Of a stretch of DNA of 64,000 nucleotides, positions 1 through 9,256 are shown piece after piece. Every line of letters begins with the position of its first letter. Position 1 is the stretch's first letter. Source of the stretch: Verrucomicrobiota bacterium (GTDB lineage Bacteria > Verrucomicrobiota > Verrucomicrobiia > Opitutales > Opitutaceae). The notes beneath the pieces are model-generated. The model did not search any database. It saw only the letters and a list, made by a program, of their open reading frames with translations, and was not told the DNA's origin. The DNA lies in NCBI GenBank assembly GCA_023428905.1, contig JAEYWP010000004.1:310001-374000 (forward strand). The letters run 5' to 3'. A program made the translations under genes and the position numbers.

Positions 1-554
1 GCCGTGCCCAGGTTTTCGAGGACCAGTTCCGGCATCGTGACCGTGGCCGCGTTGCCGGCACCCATCACGGTGATGCGCGCGTTTTGGAGACGGAAGTGCT
101 TCACCTCAATCTTCTTGGTCGAGGCGTCGGTTTGAGGCTGCGTCGCTTGGTCGCCGCCTGCCGCAGTCTGGATGTTTTTCATCAGGTCCTGCAGATTGCT
201 GCTGGTGAGACGCGACTCGAAGATGATGTCGGGGCTGTCGATCAGTACATTGTTTACTACGATATGCTCGCCGATTAACGAGCGGGGCTCCAGGTCGATG
301 GCCACCTTTGCGAGCGAGAAGGCGTGGCTGCTCTGCCAGCCGGCTGGATTGCCGATGACGAGGTTGGTGAGCGTGCCTTCGCCGGACAACGCCGATACGT
401 CCGCATCCGCGACCTCGACTTTGGATTGGGTCAACTGGGGACCGACACGGTTGATGCCACCCTTGACGATCGAGCCCAGGGACGAGCCGAGGACCACAAC
501 GGCGATGACCAGCAAGAGCAGGAGGACTCCGAGGACGGTGAGAAGGCGTTTCAT
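1..554 (-). CDS. AsmA-like membrane-anchored protein, partial (3' end beyond window)
   Basis: The reading frame opens at the ATG at 554 and runs off the left edge with no stop, giving 184 codons. The N-terminus is MKRLLTVLGVLLLLLVIAVV, a basic start followed by one long hydrophobic anchor. The rest looks extracytoplasmic, with runs such as VAIDLEPRSL and VLIDSPDIIFE that resemble the repeating beta segments of AsmA/DUF748-type proteins of the Gram-negative envelope. It lies about 55 bp downstream of a glycosyltransferase on the same strand, so it may be the tail of the polysaccharide operon. The AsmA assignment rests on general sequence character only. The missing C-terminus is needed to settle the family. 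Confidence 0.6.
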   Translation of the reverse strand, partial: MKRLLTVLGVLLLLLVIAVVVLGSSLGSIVKGGINRVGPQLTQSKVEVADADVSALSGEGTLTNLVIGNPAGWQSSHAFSLAKVAIDLEPRSLIGEHIVVNNVLIDSPDIIFESRLTSSNLQDLMKNIQTAAGGDQATQPQTDASTKKIEVKHFRLQNARITVMGAGNAATVTMPELVLENLGT

Positions 555-610
555 GATGAAACGCTGCTGACAGCACCAACGCGGGTCGGTGCGGTCGCGG
601 CCGGCTGCGA

Positions 611-1564
611 TCAGGTGCGGTGGCCGCGTAAAAGCGGCGCTGTTTGACCGCGCGCCTTAAGGACCGCTTTTGCCAGCAGGGCGAGTGAGGCCACGCGGGT
701 GGGTTGCAGGCGCAGCGCCCGCCGGAAGGCGGTGACCGCCTGGGGTGCGTCGTAGGGGAGCAGGGTCATGCCGGCCCAGCGGTAGAGGTCGGCCGGTCGC
801 GAGCGCTTGATGGCGGCGGGGATGGCCGCCCAGCTGGCAAACGCCTCGCAGAGGGCCGCACTGTCGAGCAGCAGTTCGGCGGCGCGTTTCGACATTGCGC
901 CGGGGTGTTTTCGGTAGAGGCAGGTCGAGGCGTTGCTGTAGGCCATGCGGCCACCGGCACGCAGCAGCCGGAGCCACAGTTCCGTGTCATTGACATGCGG
1001 ATACTCGAGGTTGACCGCACCGTGGCTGAGCAGGGCCTGCCGTCGCACCATGGCGGAGGAGGGCAGGACGGAAAGCCGGCCGAGGAACAGGGCGGCGGGC
1101 AGCTCCTGCAGGTCCTGTTCGGTCGGGACGGATTGCTGCACGATGCGTTCGGTCCCGTCCTCGAACCACTCCGTGCCCGAAAACGCCACGTCCGCCCGGG
1201 CGGCATCCGCTGCCGCCACCAGCAGTTCCAGGTGTGGCGGTTTCCAGAGGTCATCGGAATCGAGGAAGGCGATCCAGGTCCCGGCGGCCGCGGCGATCCC
1301 GGTATTGCGAGTCGCGGGCAGGCCGCGGTTGACCTCATGGCGGTGGTACAACACGCCCTGCGGCACGCTGGCGGCGAAGCGCCGCACAATCTCCTCGGCG
1401 CGGTCGCGGGAGCCGTCTTCGGTCACGATCACCTCCCAGTCGCCGAGGGTCTGGTCGGCAATCGAACGCAGCGTCGGCTCCAGGTAGCGTTCGGCCTTGT
1501 AGGCGGGAATGCAGACGCTGACCAGGGGAGCGCGGCGGTCGGTGGAGGCGGGATCAATCAGCAT
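611..1564 (-). CDS. Glycosyltransferase family 2 protein
   Basis: A 317-residue GT-A fold glycosyltransferase. It shows the usual N-terminal strand (VSVCIPAYKAERYLEPTL), the EDGSRD nucleotide-sugar loop, and the metal-binding FLDSDDLW motif near residue 100. It should transfer a sugar from an NDP-sugar onto a lipid-linked or growing glycan at the inner face of the cytoplasmic membrane; donor and acceptor cannot be read from sequence. I chose the ATG at 1564 because the frame upstream is a shadow of the next gene. It is 14 bp downstream of a paralogous glycosyltransferase and looks like its duplicate. Confidence 0.88.
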   Translation of the reverse strand: MLIDPASTDRRAPLVSVCIPAYKAERYLEPTLRSIADQTLGDWEVIVTEDGSRDRAEEIVRRFAASVPQGVLYHRHEVNRGLPATRNTGIAAAAGTWIAFLDSDDLWKPPHLELLVAAADAARADVAFSGTEWFEDGTERIVQQSVPTEQDLQELPAALFLGRLSVLPSSAMVRRQALLSHGAVNLEYPHVNDTELWLRLLRAGGRMAYSNASTCLYRKHPGAMSKRAAELLLDSAALCEAFASWAAIPAAIKRSRPADLYRWAGMTLLPYDAPQAVTAFRRALRLQPTRVASLALLAKAVLKARGQTAPLLRGHRT

Positions 1565-1578
1565 GGCAGGCGCGGTGG

Positions 1579-2487
1579 TCAGGGAACGGACGGAGCCGGA
1601 GGTTGGGTCCGCAGCAGGCGCCAGCGTGACACCGCCCACTGCAGGGCGGCGGTGGCGGAGGCGGGCCGCAGGCGCCAGGCCCGTGCGAGGGCGGCGGTGC
1701 TGGTGCGCGGGTCGGTACCGCGGGAGACACGGCCATGGTTGAGCAGCGCCTGAAAAAGGTGGGACTTGCGCGCGGAGGCGGGCACGGCGGCGAGCGACTG
1801 GTGTTTCTCGTAAAACGCGACCTCCTGCTGGGCCCAGAGGAGCGTCTTGGCCATGGTGCTGCCGGCGTGTTTGGCGTAAAAGCAGGTGATTTCGCCGGAG
1901 TCGGCAAAACGCGCCCCGGTGGCTGCGCAACGCATCCAGTAGTCGCGATCCTCCCCGATGCGCAGGGCGGGATCGACGCGGCCGGCCCGGTCCGCCAGGG
2001 CCCGGGTGAGGGAGACGCAGGACGAGGTCATGATCGAACTGCGGCTGAAGAGGTGACGCAGCGGGTCGGCAAACAGGTCCGCCGGCGGCACCACCGTCTC
2101 GAGCAGGCGACCTGTCGCCAGGTCCACCGTCTGGATACGTGCGACCACCAGCCCGGCGCCGCCGGCATGGGCGGCGGCGGCCCGCTGAAGGTGCGCCGGT
2201 GTCCACCAGTCATCGGCATCGAGAAAGGCGACGGCGTCGCCGGCGGCGAGGTCCAGCAGGCGGTTGCGGGCCGCCGCCACCCCCTGGTTGACCCCCAGGT
2301 TTTCGTAGCGCACCGGCTGGCGTACGGAGGCGGCGAAGTCCGCCACCAGCTGTTCCGTCTGCCCGCGCGAACCGTCCTCCACCACCACGACCTCCCAGTC
2401 CTCATGCAGCTGGGGGCGCAGGCTCTCCAACGCCTTTGCGATGGTGGCATCGGCCTTGTAGGCCGCGATCAGGCAGCTGACCTTCAT
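1579..2487 (-). CDS. Glycosyltransferase family 2 protein
   Basis: A 302-residue GT-A glycosyltransferase beginning MKVSCLIAAYKADATIAKAL, with VVEDGSRGQTEQL and the metal-binding FLDADDWW motif. Its first 110 residues align easily with those of the downstream gene (EDWEVVVVEDGSR against GDWEVIVTEDGSR, and FAASV in both), so the two are probably tandem paralogues acting on successive sugars of one glycan. The start codon overlaps the stop of the upstream epimerase gene in an ATGA, which implies translational coupling. The exact sugar specificity is unknown. Confidence 0.9.
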   Translation of the reverse strand: MKVSCLIAAYKADATIAKALESLRPQLHEDWEVVVVEDGSRGQTEQLVADFAASVRQPVRYENLGVNQGVAAARNRLLDLAAGDAVAFLDADDWWTPAHLQRAAAAHAGGAGLVVARIQTVDLATGRLLETVVPPADLFADPLRHLFSRSSIMTSSCVSLTRALADRAGRVDPALRIGEDRDYWMRCAATGARFADSGEITCFYAKHAGSTMAKTLLWAQQEVAFYEKHQSLAAVPASARKSHLFQALLNHGRVSRGTDPRTSTAALARAWRLRPASATAALQWAVSRWRLLRTQPPAPSVP

Positions 2488-3584
2488 GCGGCGCGGGGGG
2501 CGGGCGGGCGCCCCTGGGCGAAGCGGAGCCAGGCAAAACTGCGGCGCATCGCCTCCTCAAAACTGACCGGCGGCACGTAACCGAGGGTTTCGCGGGCCTT
2601 CTGGTGCGGAACCTTCCAGCGGCATTGCTGGAGCAGGGCCATCTCCTCGTCGATCGCGGGGCCCGGGGGCCGCGGCAGGGTCCAGGCCTCCGGGGCGGAG
2701 GGTGGATTCCACGAGGCGATCAGGGTCTTGGTGGCACGCTTCAGGCGGAAGGGTACGGCGGGGAGGAGAGACTGTACCCACGGTTTGGCGACGGCGCTTT
2801 CCACCTTGTCGCGAAAGCTGCGCTCGAACGCGGGCAGTGTCTTCACCTGATGAATACGCGAAAAGTCCTCTCCGAGGTGGACCGCGGCGCTGCGGTAGAA
2901 GTCGGCCCAGGTGACGGTCTCCTCGTCGCCGACCAGATAGGCCTGTCCCGCCCCGGTGCCGGCGGTGAGGCAGCGGTCGATCCCGTGGATCAGGTTGTCG
3001 ACGTAGATGCTGTTGCAGAGCCCGCGGCCCTCGTCGTAGAGCCAGGCGGTGCCGCGCGCGAGGGCGTCGGCCACGTCGGCAATCCAGCGCGAGCGCGGTC
3101 CGTAGACCACGCCGGGGCGAAGGGCATAACCGTCGAGCCCGAGGCGCTGGCAGTGCGAGAAAAACGACTGCTCGGCGCGGACCTTGGCGTTGTTGTACTC
3201 CAGCGAGTGCTGGGTGTGCAGGGCAGTTGCCTCGGTTGTGCCGGCCGGGATGTCCTGCCCGTGCACCGACGCGCTGCTGAGGTACACGACCCGGCGGATC
3301 TTGGCGGCGGCGGCGGCCTGGCAGAGGATTTCCGGCATCCGCTCGATCTGCACCGGATCGCCGATGGCGGCGTGCACCACCCCCTCGCAGCCGGCGAGGG
3401 CGGCCTGAAGGGAGGTTGCGTCGAGGGCGTCGCCGAGTCTCCAGTCGAGGGAGAACCGCGCCGGGAGGGCGAGGCTGGAGGGCTGGCGCACGATGGGCAC
3501 GACCTCGTGGCGCGCGCCGAGGTGGAACTGTTCCACCAGCCGGCTGCCGATAAATCCGTTGGCTCCGATGATCGCTAGCTTCAT
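2484..3584 (-). CDS. NAD-dependent epimerase/dehydratase family protein
   Basis: A 366-residue extended short-chain dehydrogenase. The Rossmann motif GANGFIGSRL sits at the N-terminus, and the catalytic serine (LSSASVHG) and the YxxxK motif (YNNAK) are both present. The family uses NAD(P) to epimerise, dehydrate or reduce nucleotide-linked sugars. Between a sugar oxidoreductase and glycosyltransferases, a role in making a donor sugar for the local polysaccharide is likely. I chose the ATG at 3584, which overlaps the upstream stop in an ATGA. A longer frame upstream (to 3668) is a shadow of the preceding gene. Confidence 0.88.
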   Translation of the reverse strand: MKLAIIGANGFIGSRLVEQFHLGARHEVVPIVRQPSSLALPARFSLDWRLGDALDATSLQAALAGCEGVVHAAIGDPVQIERMPEILCQAAAAAKIRRVVYLSSASVHGQDIPAGTTEATALHTQHSLEYNNAKVRAEQSFFSHCQRLGLDGYALRPGVVYGPRSRWIADVADALARGTAWLYDEGRGLCNSIYVDNLIHGIDRCLTAGTGAGQAYLVGDEETVTWADFYRSAAVHLGEDFSRIHQVKTLPAFERSFRDKVESAVAKPWVQSLLPAVPFRLKRATKTLIASWNPPSAPEAWTLPRPPGPAIDEEMALLQQCRWKVPHQKARETLGYVPPVSFEEAMRRSFAWLRFAQGRPPAPRAA

Positions 3585-4705
3585 GGCTGGGAGGCGAGGT
3601 GTTGGGCCCGCGCCGCCTCGGTGGCGGTCAGCCAGGGCTGTTCCACGAGGGTGCGGTTGCGATAGCAATTTTCGATCAGGGTCAGGCTCCGCATGCCCTC
3701 GCGGCCGTCGACCAGGAGCGGCTCCTGTCCGCGAATCGCGGATACAACGTTGAGGAGCTGGTAGATGAAACTCTGCGGGTTGGTCGCGAGCGGGAGGGGG
3801 GCGGTCGGACGCACCTCCTCGATCGGGGTGACGAGCTGGCTGTGCAGGGCGGCGGGCAAACCCTTGAGCTGGACGGTGAGCCCGTTGGCGTCGTTGGTCG
3901 TCCAGGTCACCACCCCGCGCTCAAATTCAAAGCGGTACTGGTTGGGCGTCTTCCAGTCGCGGCTGAGGTGCACGTTGCCGGTGGCGCCGCCGGTGTACTG
4001 CAGGGTCAGGTGGACGTTTGTCTCCAGTCCGCCCATCGCGTCGTCGGCGTATTGGAAGCGCTCCGGCTCGCCGAACCACCAGAGGAGCAGGTCGAGGACG
4101 TGGACACCGATGTCCAGCAGCACGCCCCCCGGCGTCTGGGTCTTGTTGAAGAAGGAAGGGGTTGCCGCGGGCCAGCGGAAGGGCCCGCCTTCCGAGACGG
4201 TGAAATGGCGGAGCGCCCCCAGGTGGCCCTGCCGCACCAGGCTGTGCAGGTAGCGGCTGGAGGGGAAAAAACGCTTGTAGAGGCCCACCGCCAGGAGGCG
4301 TTGCGCGGCCTCGGCCGCGGCGACCATGGCGGCACACTCGGCTGCGCTCGATGCCATCGGTTTTTCACAGAGCACGTGCCAGCCGCACTGAAATGCGGCC
4401 TGGGTCTGCGCGGCGTGAAAGCGGGGGGGCGACGCAATGACGGCGAGCGCCCCGGCGGGCAGCTCCACCTGCTCGAGCGTGTCGGCTTGCCGAGCCTTCG
4501 GAAAGGCGCGCGCGAGCAGACCCCGTGCCGCTGTCGACGGATCGACCAGGGCGGCGACCTCGATCGCTCCGTCGCGGACCGCCGCGCGGAAGGTCGGGAT
4601 GTAGAATTGCTGGGCGACGGCTCCGCAGCCGATCAGGACGACCGGGACACGGGTCGGCGCGGTGCTGCTGGCGGCGCTGGAAGGTGGCGCTTTTTCGTGC
4701 GTCAT
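3581..4705 (-). CDS. Gfo/Idh/MocA family oxidoreductase
   Basis: A 374-residue dinucleotide-dependent sugar oxidoreductase. The N-terminal Rossmann motif is VVLIGCGAVAQQFYIP. The family hallmark EKP occurs as CEKPMASS near residue 115, and the C-terminal alpha/beta domain (GGPFRWPAAT, GGVLLDIGVHVLDLL) carries the conserved GxxxDxGxH-type segment. Family members oxidise or reduce sugars or nucleotide sugars with NAD(P). The gene is coupled to the downstream epimerase by a 4-base overlap, so the two probably act in one sugar-modification route. The substrate is not determined. Confidence 0.88.
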   Translation of the reverse strand: MTHEKAPPSSAASSTAPTRVPVVLIGCGAVAQQFYIPTFRAAVRDGAIEVAALVDPSTAARGLLARAFPKARQADTLEQVELPAGALAVIASPPRFHAAQTQAAFQCGWHVLCEKPMASSAAECAAMVAAAEAAQRLLAVGLYKRFFPSSRYLHSLVRQGHLGALRHFTVSEGGPFRWPAATPSFFNKTQTPGGVLLDIGVHVLDLLLWWFGEPERFQYADDAMGGLETNVHLTLQYTGGATGNVHLSRDWKTPNQYRFEFERGVVTWTTNDANGLTVQLKGLPAALHSQLVTPIEEVRPTAPLPLATNPQSFIYQLLNVVSAIRGQEPLLVDGREGMRSLTLIENCYRNRTLVEQPWLTATEAARAQHLASQP

Positions 4706-4834
4706 CGCCCGTCATGCTGGGGACGGCCCCCCGCTCGTCCACTCTTTCCTCTTTTCCCGCCCTCCGGTGCCGGGGGTCGGGCGGGAACGGAATGGCGTGT
4801 AGTAGTAACGCTGAGGGCCGCGCTGAGCGGTCGT

Positions 4835-5983
4835 TCAGGCGCCGCCGAGGCTCCGCTCCAGCTCGTTCTGGATACGCACCGGATCGAATTCACCGCGGGC
4901 AAAGCTGAGGGCCAGTTCCGCCCGATTCTCGCGAAAGGCGGGGTCTTTCAGCCGCTCCACAAAGGTCCGGATGCCGTCGGTGTCTCCGGGAAGAAACACG
5001 TCGGGGAAGCGGCGGGCGCGCGCCCACTGGACGACGGCGGTGTCCTCCTGCGCCACGATCATCAGCGGCAGGCCAAGGTGGCAGTATTCAATCAGCTTGC
5101 TGGGGAAACTCGTGCGCGCCCACGGCATTTCACCGCTCTCGCGGGAGTAACTCACCACCATTGCGGCGGCGTGTTCGCGAAAAAAGGCGAGGGCGTCGGT
5201 GTTTTTTGGGAAAGGAGCGCGCCAGGCGACGCCACCCGCCTGGAGCGTATCGGCCACGCCGCCCTCGTTTTTCATGACTGCGAGCAGCGAACCGCCCCCG
5301 GCCGTGACCACTGGCGCGAGGTCGCAGAGCAGCGGGATCTGCTGGGCCCAGTGGCTACCGGCATACACCAGGAGGGGAGTGTCCTCGTGACGGTCACGCA
5401 CGCTGGCCGGGATTCCTCCACCCTCGGGAATGGGCGGGAGAAGGCCGACGATGGAGTCATTCAAGCGAAACGTCTGGGCCAACGCCGGGGAGGCAAACCA
5501 GCCCTTGGTGGAGCGTTCGAGGATCCACTGCCGCCGGGCGTGGGCGCGACGGCCCTCGTCCTCGTTTCTCGCAAAACAGCGCGTGTCATCGTGGACGATC
5601 GTCGCGAGCGGAAGTCCGTAGCGCCGGGCGAAACCCACCGCGGCGAGGGAGAGGGTGTCGCTGAAGGCCGAGAGATAGGTGCACACCGCGTCCGGTTTCG
5701 ACGCACCCAGCCAGGTACGCACCTCGCCGGCCCAGAGCCAGGTGCGAAGCCGACGCGAAAGGCGGTTGTCGGGGTGAAAGGGAGGCCAGTGCGGTTTGCG
5801 GTGACTGAGCGTCATCACAGGCCAGCCGTGCTGGTCGCAGCAGTCCGTCGACTGTCCCCAGTCGGCCACGACACGCACGTTCCAGCCGTTTTCCTGGAAG
5901 CGCCGGAGGTGGCGGTAGACAATGATCCCGCTGCCCGCGCCCTGCGCGGGCACGTGGCCGAAATAGACGAGGGTGCGGCTCAT
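4835..5983 (-). CDS. Glycosyltransferase, GT-B fold (family 4-like)
   Basis: A 382-residue protein starting MSRTLVYFGHVPAQGAGSG, with a Gly-rich N-terminal loop typical of GT4 enzymes. The C-terminal donor-binding region (SFPSKLIEYCHLGLPLMIVA) matches the PSKxxEYxxxGxP pattern of GT-B glycosyltransferases. The start overlaps the stop of the upstream GT2 gene in an ATGA. The upstream extension to 6034 is not needed. It probably adds one sugar to the local polysaccharide; donor and linkage are unknown. Confidence 0.8.
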   Translation of the reverse strand: MSRTLVYFGHVPAQGAGSGIIVYRHLRRFQENGWNVRVVADWGQSTDCCDQHGWPVMTLSHRKPHWPPFHPDNRLSRRLRTWLWAGEVRTWLGASKPDAVCTYLSAFSDTLSLAAVGFARRYGLPLATIVHDDTRCFARNEDEGRRAHARRQWILERSTKGWFASPALAQTFRLNDSIVGLLPPIPEGGGIPASVRDRHEDTPLLVYAGSHWAQQIPLLCDLAPVVTAGGGSLLAVMKNEGGVADTLQAGGVAWRAPFPKNTDALAFFREHAAAMVVSYSRESGEMPWARTSFPSKLIEYCHLGLPLMIVAQEDTAVVQWARARRFPDVFLPGDTDGIRTFVERLKDPAFRENRAELALSFARGEFDPVRIQNELERSLGGA

Positions 5984-6906
5984 GTGCGAATCAGCCCTAG
6001 GGCGTGTTTGGCCACATAGCTGGCGACACGCCAACTCTGGGGATGCAAGGGACCCGCGCGGAGGCTGCGGAAGACGTAGTACCAGGGCCGGCCCTTCGCG
6101 CCGTACTTCAGGGACGTGACGGCGAACTCGTTAAAATTGTCCCGCGTGATCGCGTCGGTGTACACGGGCGGGCGCAGCTGGTTGCGATCGAAGGCCAGGC
6201 CCCGTGCGGCGTAGGCTTCGGCCAGAATTCCCCATTTGCGTTCGAGACGTCCCTGGTTGCGGGTAAAGTTCACGCTCTTCTCGTGAAGACGGTACTGCAG
6301 CAAGACGTCGGGCAGGTTTGCCAGCGTCCCAACGCGCGCGAGCCGCAGGTACAGGTCGAGGTCCTCGATCCACTGCGCTTTTTCCCGATAACGGCCGACC
6401 TGATCCACGGCGTTGCGGCGGAACATCGCGGTCGGGTGGATAAGCGATCCCCCATTGCCCTGGAGCAACTCGGCCTCGATCTCGGCGTGGGTTCGCGGAC
6501 GGGGCACCTCCTTCAGGCAGTAGCCCTCCGCATCAATGTAGAGGAACGCGGAGCCGACGCAGACACACTCCGGGTGGCGGCGCAGGTGGTCGACCTGGAC
6601 CGCGAATCGCTGGGGAAAGCAGAGGTCGTCGGCGTCCATCCGGGCGACAAATTCCCCGCGGGCGAGGGCCAGCCCGTCGTTGAGCGCGCCCACGATGCCG
6701 GTGTTGGGGCGGCTGACGACGCGCACACGCGGGTCCTCTGCCGCCAGGCGTTCCAGGATCGTGCGCGAGGGGTCGGTCGAACCGTCGTCGACCGCGATCA
6801 GCTCGAAGTCGGCGAAGGATTGCTGGAGCACGCTGCGCAGCGCGCTCTCGAGGTAGCGGGCCGCATTGTAGATGGGAACAACGACGCTGACGACGGGATC
6901 GGGCAT
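5980..6906 (-). CDS. Glycosyltransferase family 2 protein
   Basis: A 308-residue GT-A transferase. It opens with VVSVVVPIYNAARYLESAL, has the AVDDGSTDPS donor loop and the metal-binding motif ARMDADDLCFPQRF, followed by the usual acceptor segment (HPTAMFRR, EDLDLYLRL). All diagnostic family 2 features are present at normal length. It is tightly packed between two other glycosyltransferases on the same strand, 10 bp after one and overlapping the next, so it belongs to the polysaccharide operon. Confidence 0.92.
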   Translation of the reverse strand: MPDPVVSVVVPIYNAARYLESALRSVLQQSFADFELIAVDDGSTDPSRTILERLAAEDPRVRVVSRPNTGIVGALNDGLALARGEFVARMDADDLCFPQRFAVQVDHLRRHPECVCVGSAFLYIDAEGYCLKEVPRPRTHAEIEAELLQGNGGSLIHPTAMFRRNAVDQVGRYREKAQWIEDLDLYLRLARVGTLANLPDVLLQYRLHEKSVNFTRNQGRLERKWGILAEAYAARGLAFDRNQLRPPVYTDAITRDNFNEFAVTSLKYGAKGRPWYYVFRSLRAGPLHPQSWRVASYVAKHALGLIRT

Positions 6907-6916
6907 GGTCCGAAAC

Positions 6917-7873
6917 TCAGGCGGTCGCAGCCGGTGCGGGGGACGCCGGGGCGGGCGCGGGAGCAGCGAACCAGGTGCGGAGGCGCGATTTCAGGTTGGA
7001 CCGGAAATCGAGGGGCGCCCCGCAATAGACGCGGGTGAAAAGTTCGTCCTTGTAGCGATCCGCCGCCACCGTGCTGGGATGCACGATCGGGCCTTCGAAG
7101 CGTCCGAGGCTGAGGTCCAGCCGGTTCATGTCCTCGCGGGTGTGGGTGGAGTCGGCAGAGAAACCCAGGTTGCGGATCAGGTTCTCGCGCGGAAGAATGC
7201 TGAGCCCGCCGCTGGAGCGGCAGCTGTACATCCAGGGAAAGCCCCACGTATTCGCTTTTTGGAGATCCCGGCGGGCCTCGTCCCAGGTGGAGAGCCAGTA
7301 CTGTGATTCCCAACGGCTGGCGAAGGTGGACGTCATCAGAGGAAGGCGCTCGCGCCACGTCGACATGGTGAAGTCGTACGTCTCCCAGGCCCGCCGCCAG
7401 GTGGCCCAGCCCCAGATCCAGGAGTGGCGGGTGAACCAGTAACTGGTCCGGTCCTGGTGGTACGGAGCGATCATGTTGGTGCCGCCGATGTGCACGATTC
7501 GCGCGTCATCGCGATAACGCTCCAGCATCGCTTCGCAGTAGGTGAAAAAGCCGGGGGAGGGCAGGCAGTCGTCCTCGAGGATGATGGCGGATTCCACCCG
7601 CGCAAAAACGGCGTTGAGCCCCGATGCGATGCGATCGCGGCAGCCCAGGTTCTGTTCGGCAAAGTCACAGTGCAGCTCGCAGGGCCAATCCACGCCGTCC
7701 GTGATCAGGCGGCGCACGGCCGTGACTTTTTCCGCCTCGCCCGTCTTGTGGGCCCGGGGCGCGTCACACACAACGAAGAGCTGCGCCGGCCGGTAGGCGC
7801 GGATCGCGGCAAAGACCTCGGCGGTGACGCCGGGGCGGTTGAAGACAAGGAAGACGACGGGAGGCTTTTGCAT
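6917..7873 (-). CDS. GT-A type glycosyltransferase (nucleotide-diphospho-sugar transferase superfamily)
   Basis: A 318-residue protein that starts PPVVFLVFNRPGVTAEVFAA and carries the acidic motif AIILEDDCLPSPGFF. This resembles the EDD metal site of GNT-I-like GT-A enzymes. Relatives are often annotated as HlpA-like or generic glycosyltransferases in O-antigen and capsule clusters. The motif HSWIWGWATWRRAWE is also typical of that group. It lies between a GT-B and a GT2 gene, spaced 3 and 10 bp. Sugar specificity cannot be inferred. Confidence 0.8.
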   Translation of the reverse strand: MQKPPVVFLVFNRPGVTAEVFAAIRAYRPAQLFVVCDAPRAHKTGEAEKVTAVRRLITDGVDWPCELHCDFAEQNLGCRDRIASGLNAVFARVESAIILEDDCLPSPGFFTYCEAMLERYRDDARIVHIGGTNMIAPYHQDRTSYWFTRHSWIWGWATWRRAWETYDFTMSTWRERLPLMTSTFASRWESQYWLSTWDEARRDLQKANTWGFPWMYSCRSSGGLSILPRENLIRNLGFSADSTHTREDMNRLDLSLGRFEGPIVHPSTVAADRYKDELFTRVYCGAPLDFRSNLKSRLRTWFAAPAPAPASPAPAATA

Positions 7874-7876
7874 GGC

Positions 7877-9217
7877 TCAGGCCACCGTGGCGGGATGGTT
7901 CGAGCCCACGGGGTGCTCGGCCGTAGCCGAATCCCCGCGGACTGTTTCCAGCACGCCCTGGTAGCAGGCCTCTGGCGACAGGTGTTTCGCCACTGCGTTC
8001 GCCGTTCGTTTCTGAAGTTCTTCGCGCAGCGAGGGGTCGTCGAGGGCGCGCAGCAACGCCACGCTGAAGGACGCGGCGTCCGTTGCCTCGAGAACGGCAT
8101 TGCGAAGGAACGCCAGGCCCTGGAGCCCGACCGGCGTGGTGACACAGGCCTTGGCCATGCTGCAGGCCTCCACCAGCTTGATCTTCACTCCCGTGCCGTG
8201 CAGGAGGGGGACCACCACGACCTCGGCGGCGCCGTATTCAGACTCCAACTCCGGGACACGTCCGAGCAAGGTGACCCCCTCGGGGACGGCGGTCTTGATC
8301 CAGCTGCAGATCGCTCCGCAGACATGGAGGGTCGCATCCTCGCGGGAGGCGCGGACCGACGGCCAGACCTCGCGCAGGAACCACTCCAGGCCTTCGCGGT
8401 TCGGCGGGTTCGCCCCGCCGACAAAAAGGCACCGTCCCCGCACCGGTTTTCCCGTGGGCGCGCCGGCGGTGGCGGCCTTTGGCACCACGAGTACGCGCCG
8501 GGTCGGCACCATCGTGGCAAAGACGTCCGCATCCTCGCGGCTGATGGCGAGAACGGTGTCGGCGTAGGAAAGGAGGCGCGTTTCACCCTGGCGGGTGGCA
8601 GGGGAAAGATCGGCGGCGGGTTGACGCGCGGAGTGCGTCGGGAGCGCGAGACGGTGGGAGGCGACGTCGTGCGCCAAGACGAGTTTTTTCGCGTCCGCTT
8701 CCTCGAGCAGCGGCGCCATCCAGCAATAGTTGGCGAGTACCGCGTCCGGGGCGAACGCGCGCAGCCGCTGGCGGTAGAAATGCGTTTCCAGATGCGTGGG
8801 CGTGTCGCTCCAGGAGCCGGGGGCGCGGGCATTGCGCTCGGGCGAAAATGCACCTGCCTTCGCCGCACCGGGCGCCGGTGCGGGCGCGTCCGCCGGCTCA
8901 TGCCACAAACGGGTCGCGGTGAGGACCGACTTGATCAGGCCCAGCACCCTGGCCTTGAACGGCCCCCACCAGAAGAGGCGGTAGGGACCGACCGCCAGGC
9001 TGCCGATCACCTCGAGGTGTGCGACGCGCCGAAACCGAGCCGGCACGCGCCAGGAGCCCTGCTTGACGAAACGCGATTCCGCCTGGACCCAGACCACCCG
9101 GATATTGACGCCGTGGGCGGCCAGGTGGGAGAGCAGGTCAAAGAGGTACGCCCCGGCCCCGTCGTTCTCCGGAAGCGGGCAGTGCCGCGTGACGACGAGC
9201 AGTTTCGGGCGTGCCAT
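7877..9217 (-). CDS. Glycosyltransferase family 4 protein (GT-B fold)
   Basis: A 446-residue glycosyltransferase. The N-terminus KLLVVTRHCPLPENDGAGAY is the acceptor-domain start of GT-B enzymes. The C-terminal half has GRCLFVGGANPPNREGL and the donor-site motif GTGVKIKLVEACSMAKACVT, equivalent to the EX7E region of family 4. It is 3 bp upstream of the next transferase. About 40 bp separate it from the Wzt gene upstream, so it is likely co-transcribed with the ABC exporter. Confidence 0.87.
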   Translation of the reverse strand: MARPKLLVVTRHCPLPENDGAGAYLFDLLSHLAAHGVNIRVVWVQAESRFVKQGSWRVPARFRRVAHLEVIGSLAVGPYRLFWWGPFKARVLGLIKSVLTATRLWHEPADAPAPAPGAAKAGAFSPERNARAPGSWSDTPTHLETHFYRQRLRAFAPDAVLANYCWMAPLLEEADAKKLVLAHDVASHRLALPTHSARQPAADLSPATRQGETRLLSYADTVLAISREDADVFATMVPTRRVLVVPKAATAGAPTGKPVRGRCLFVGGANPPNREGLEWFLREVWPSVRASREDATLHVCGAICSWIKTAVPEGVTLLGRVPELESEYGAAEVVVVPLLHGTGVKIKLVEACSMAKACVTTPVGLQGLAFLRNAVLEATDAASFSVALLRALDDPSLREELQKRTANAVAKHLSPEACYQGVLETVRGDSATAEHPVGSNHPATVA

Positions 9218-9256
9218 GGCTCAATGAGGAAGGGCGGAGCAGTGGCAGCGGGAGGA

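Noticed and set aside
3599..6019. Long plus-strand open frame (about 806 codons)
   Set aside because: Antisense to the Gfo/Idh/MocA and glycosyltransferase genes, no recognisable domain.
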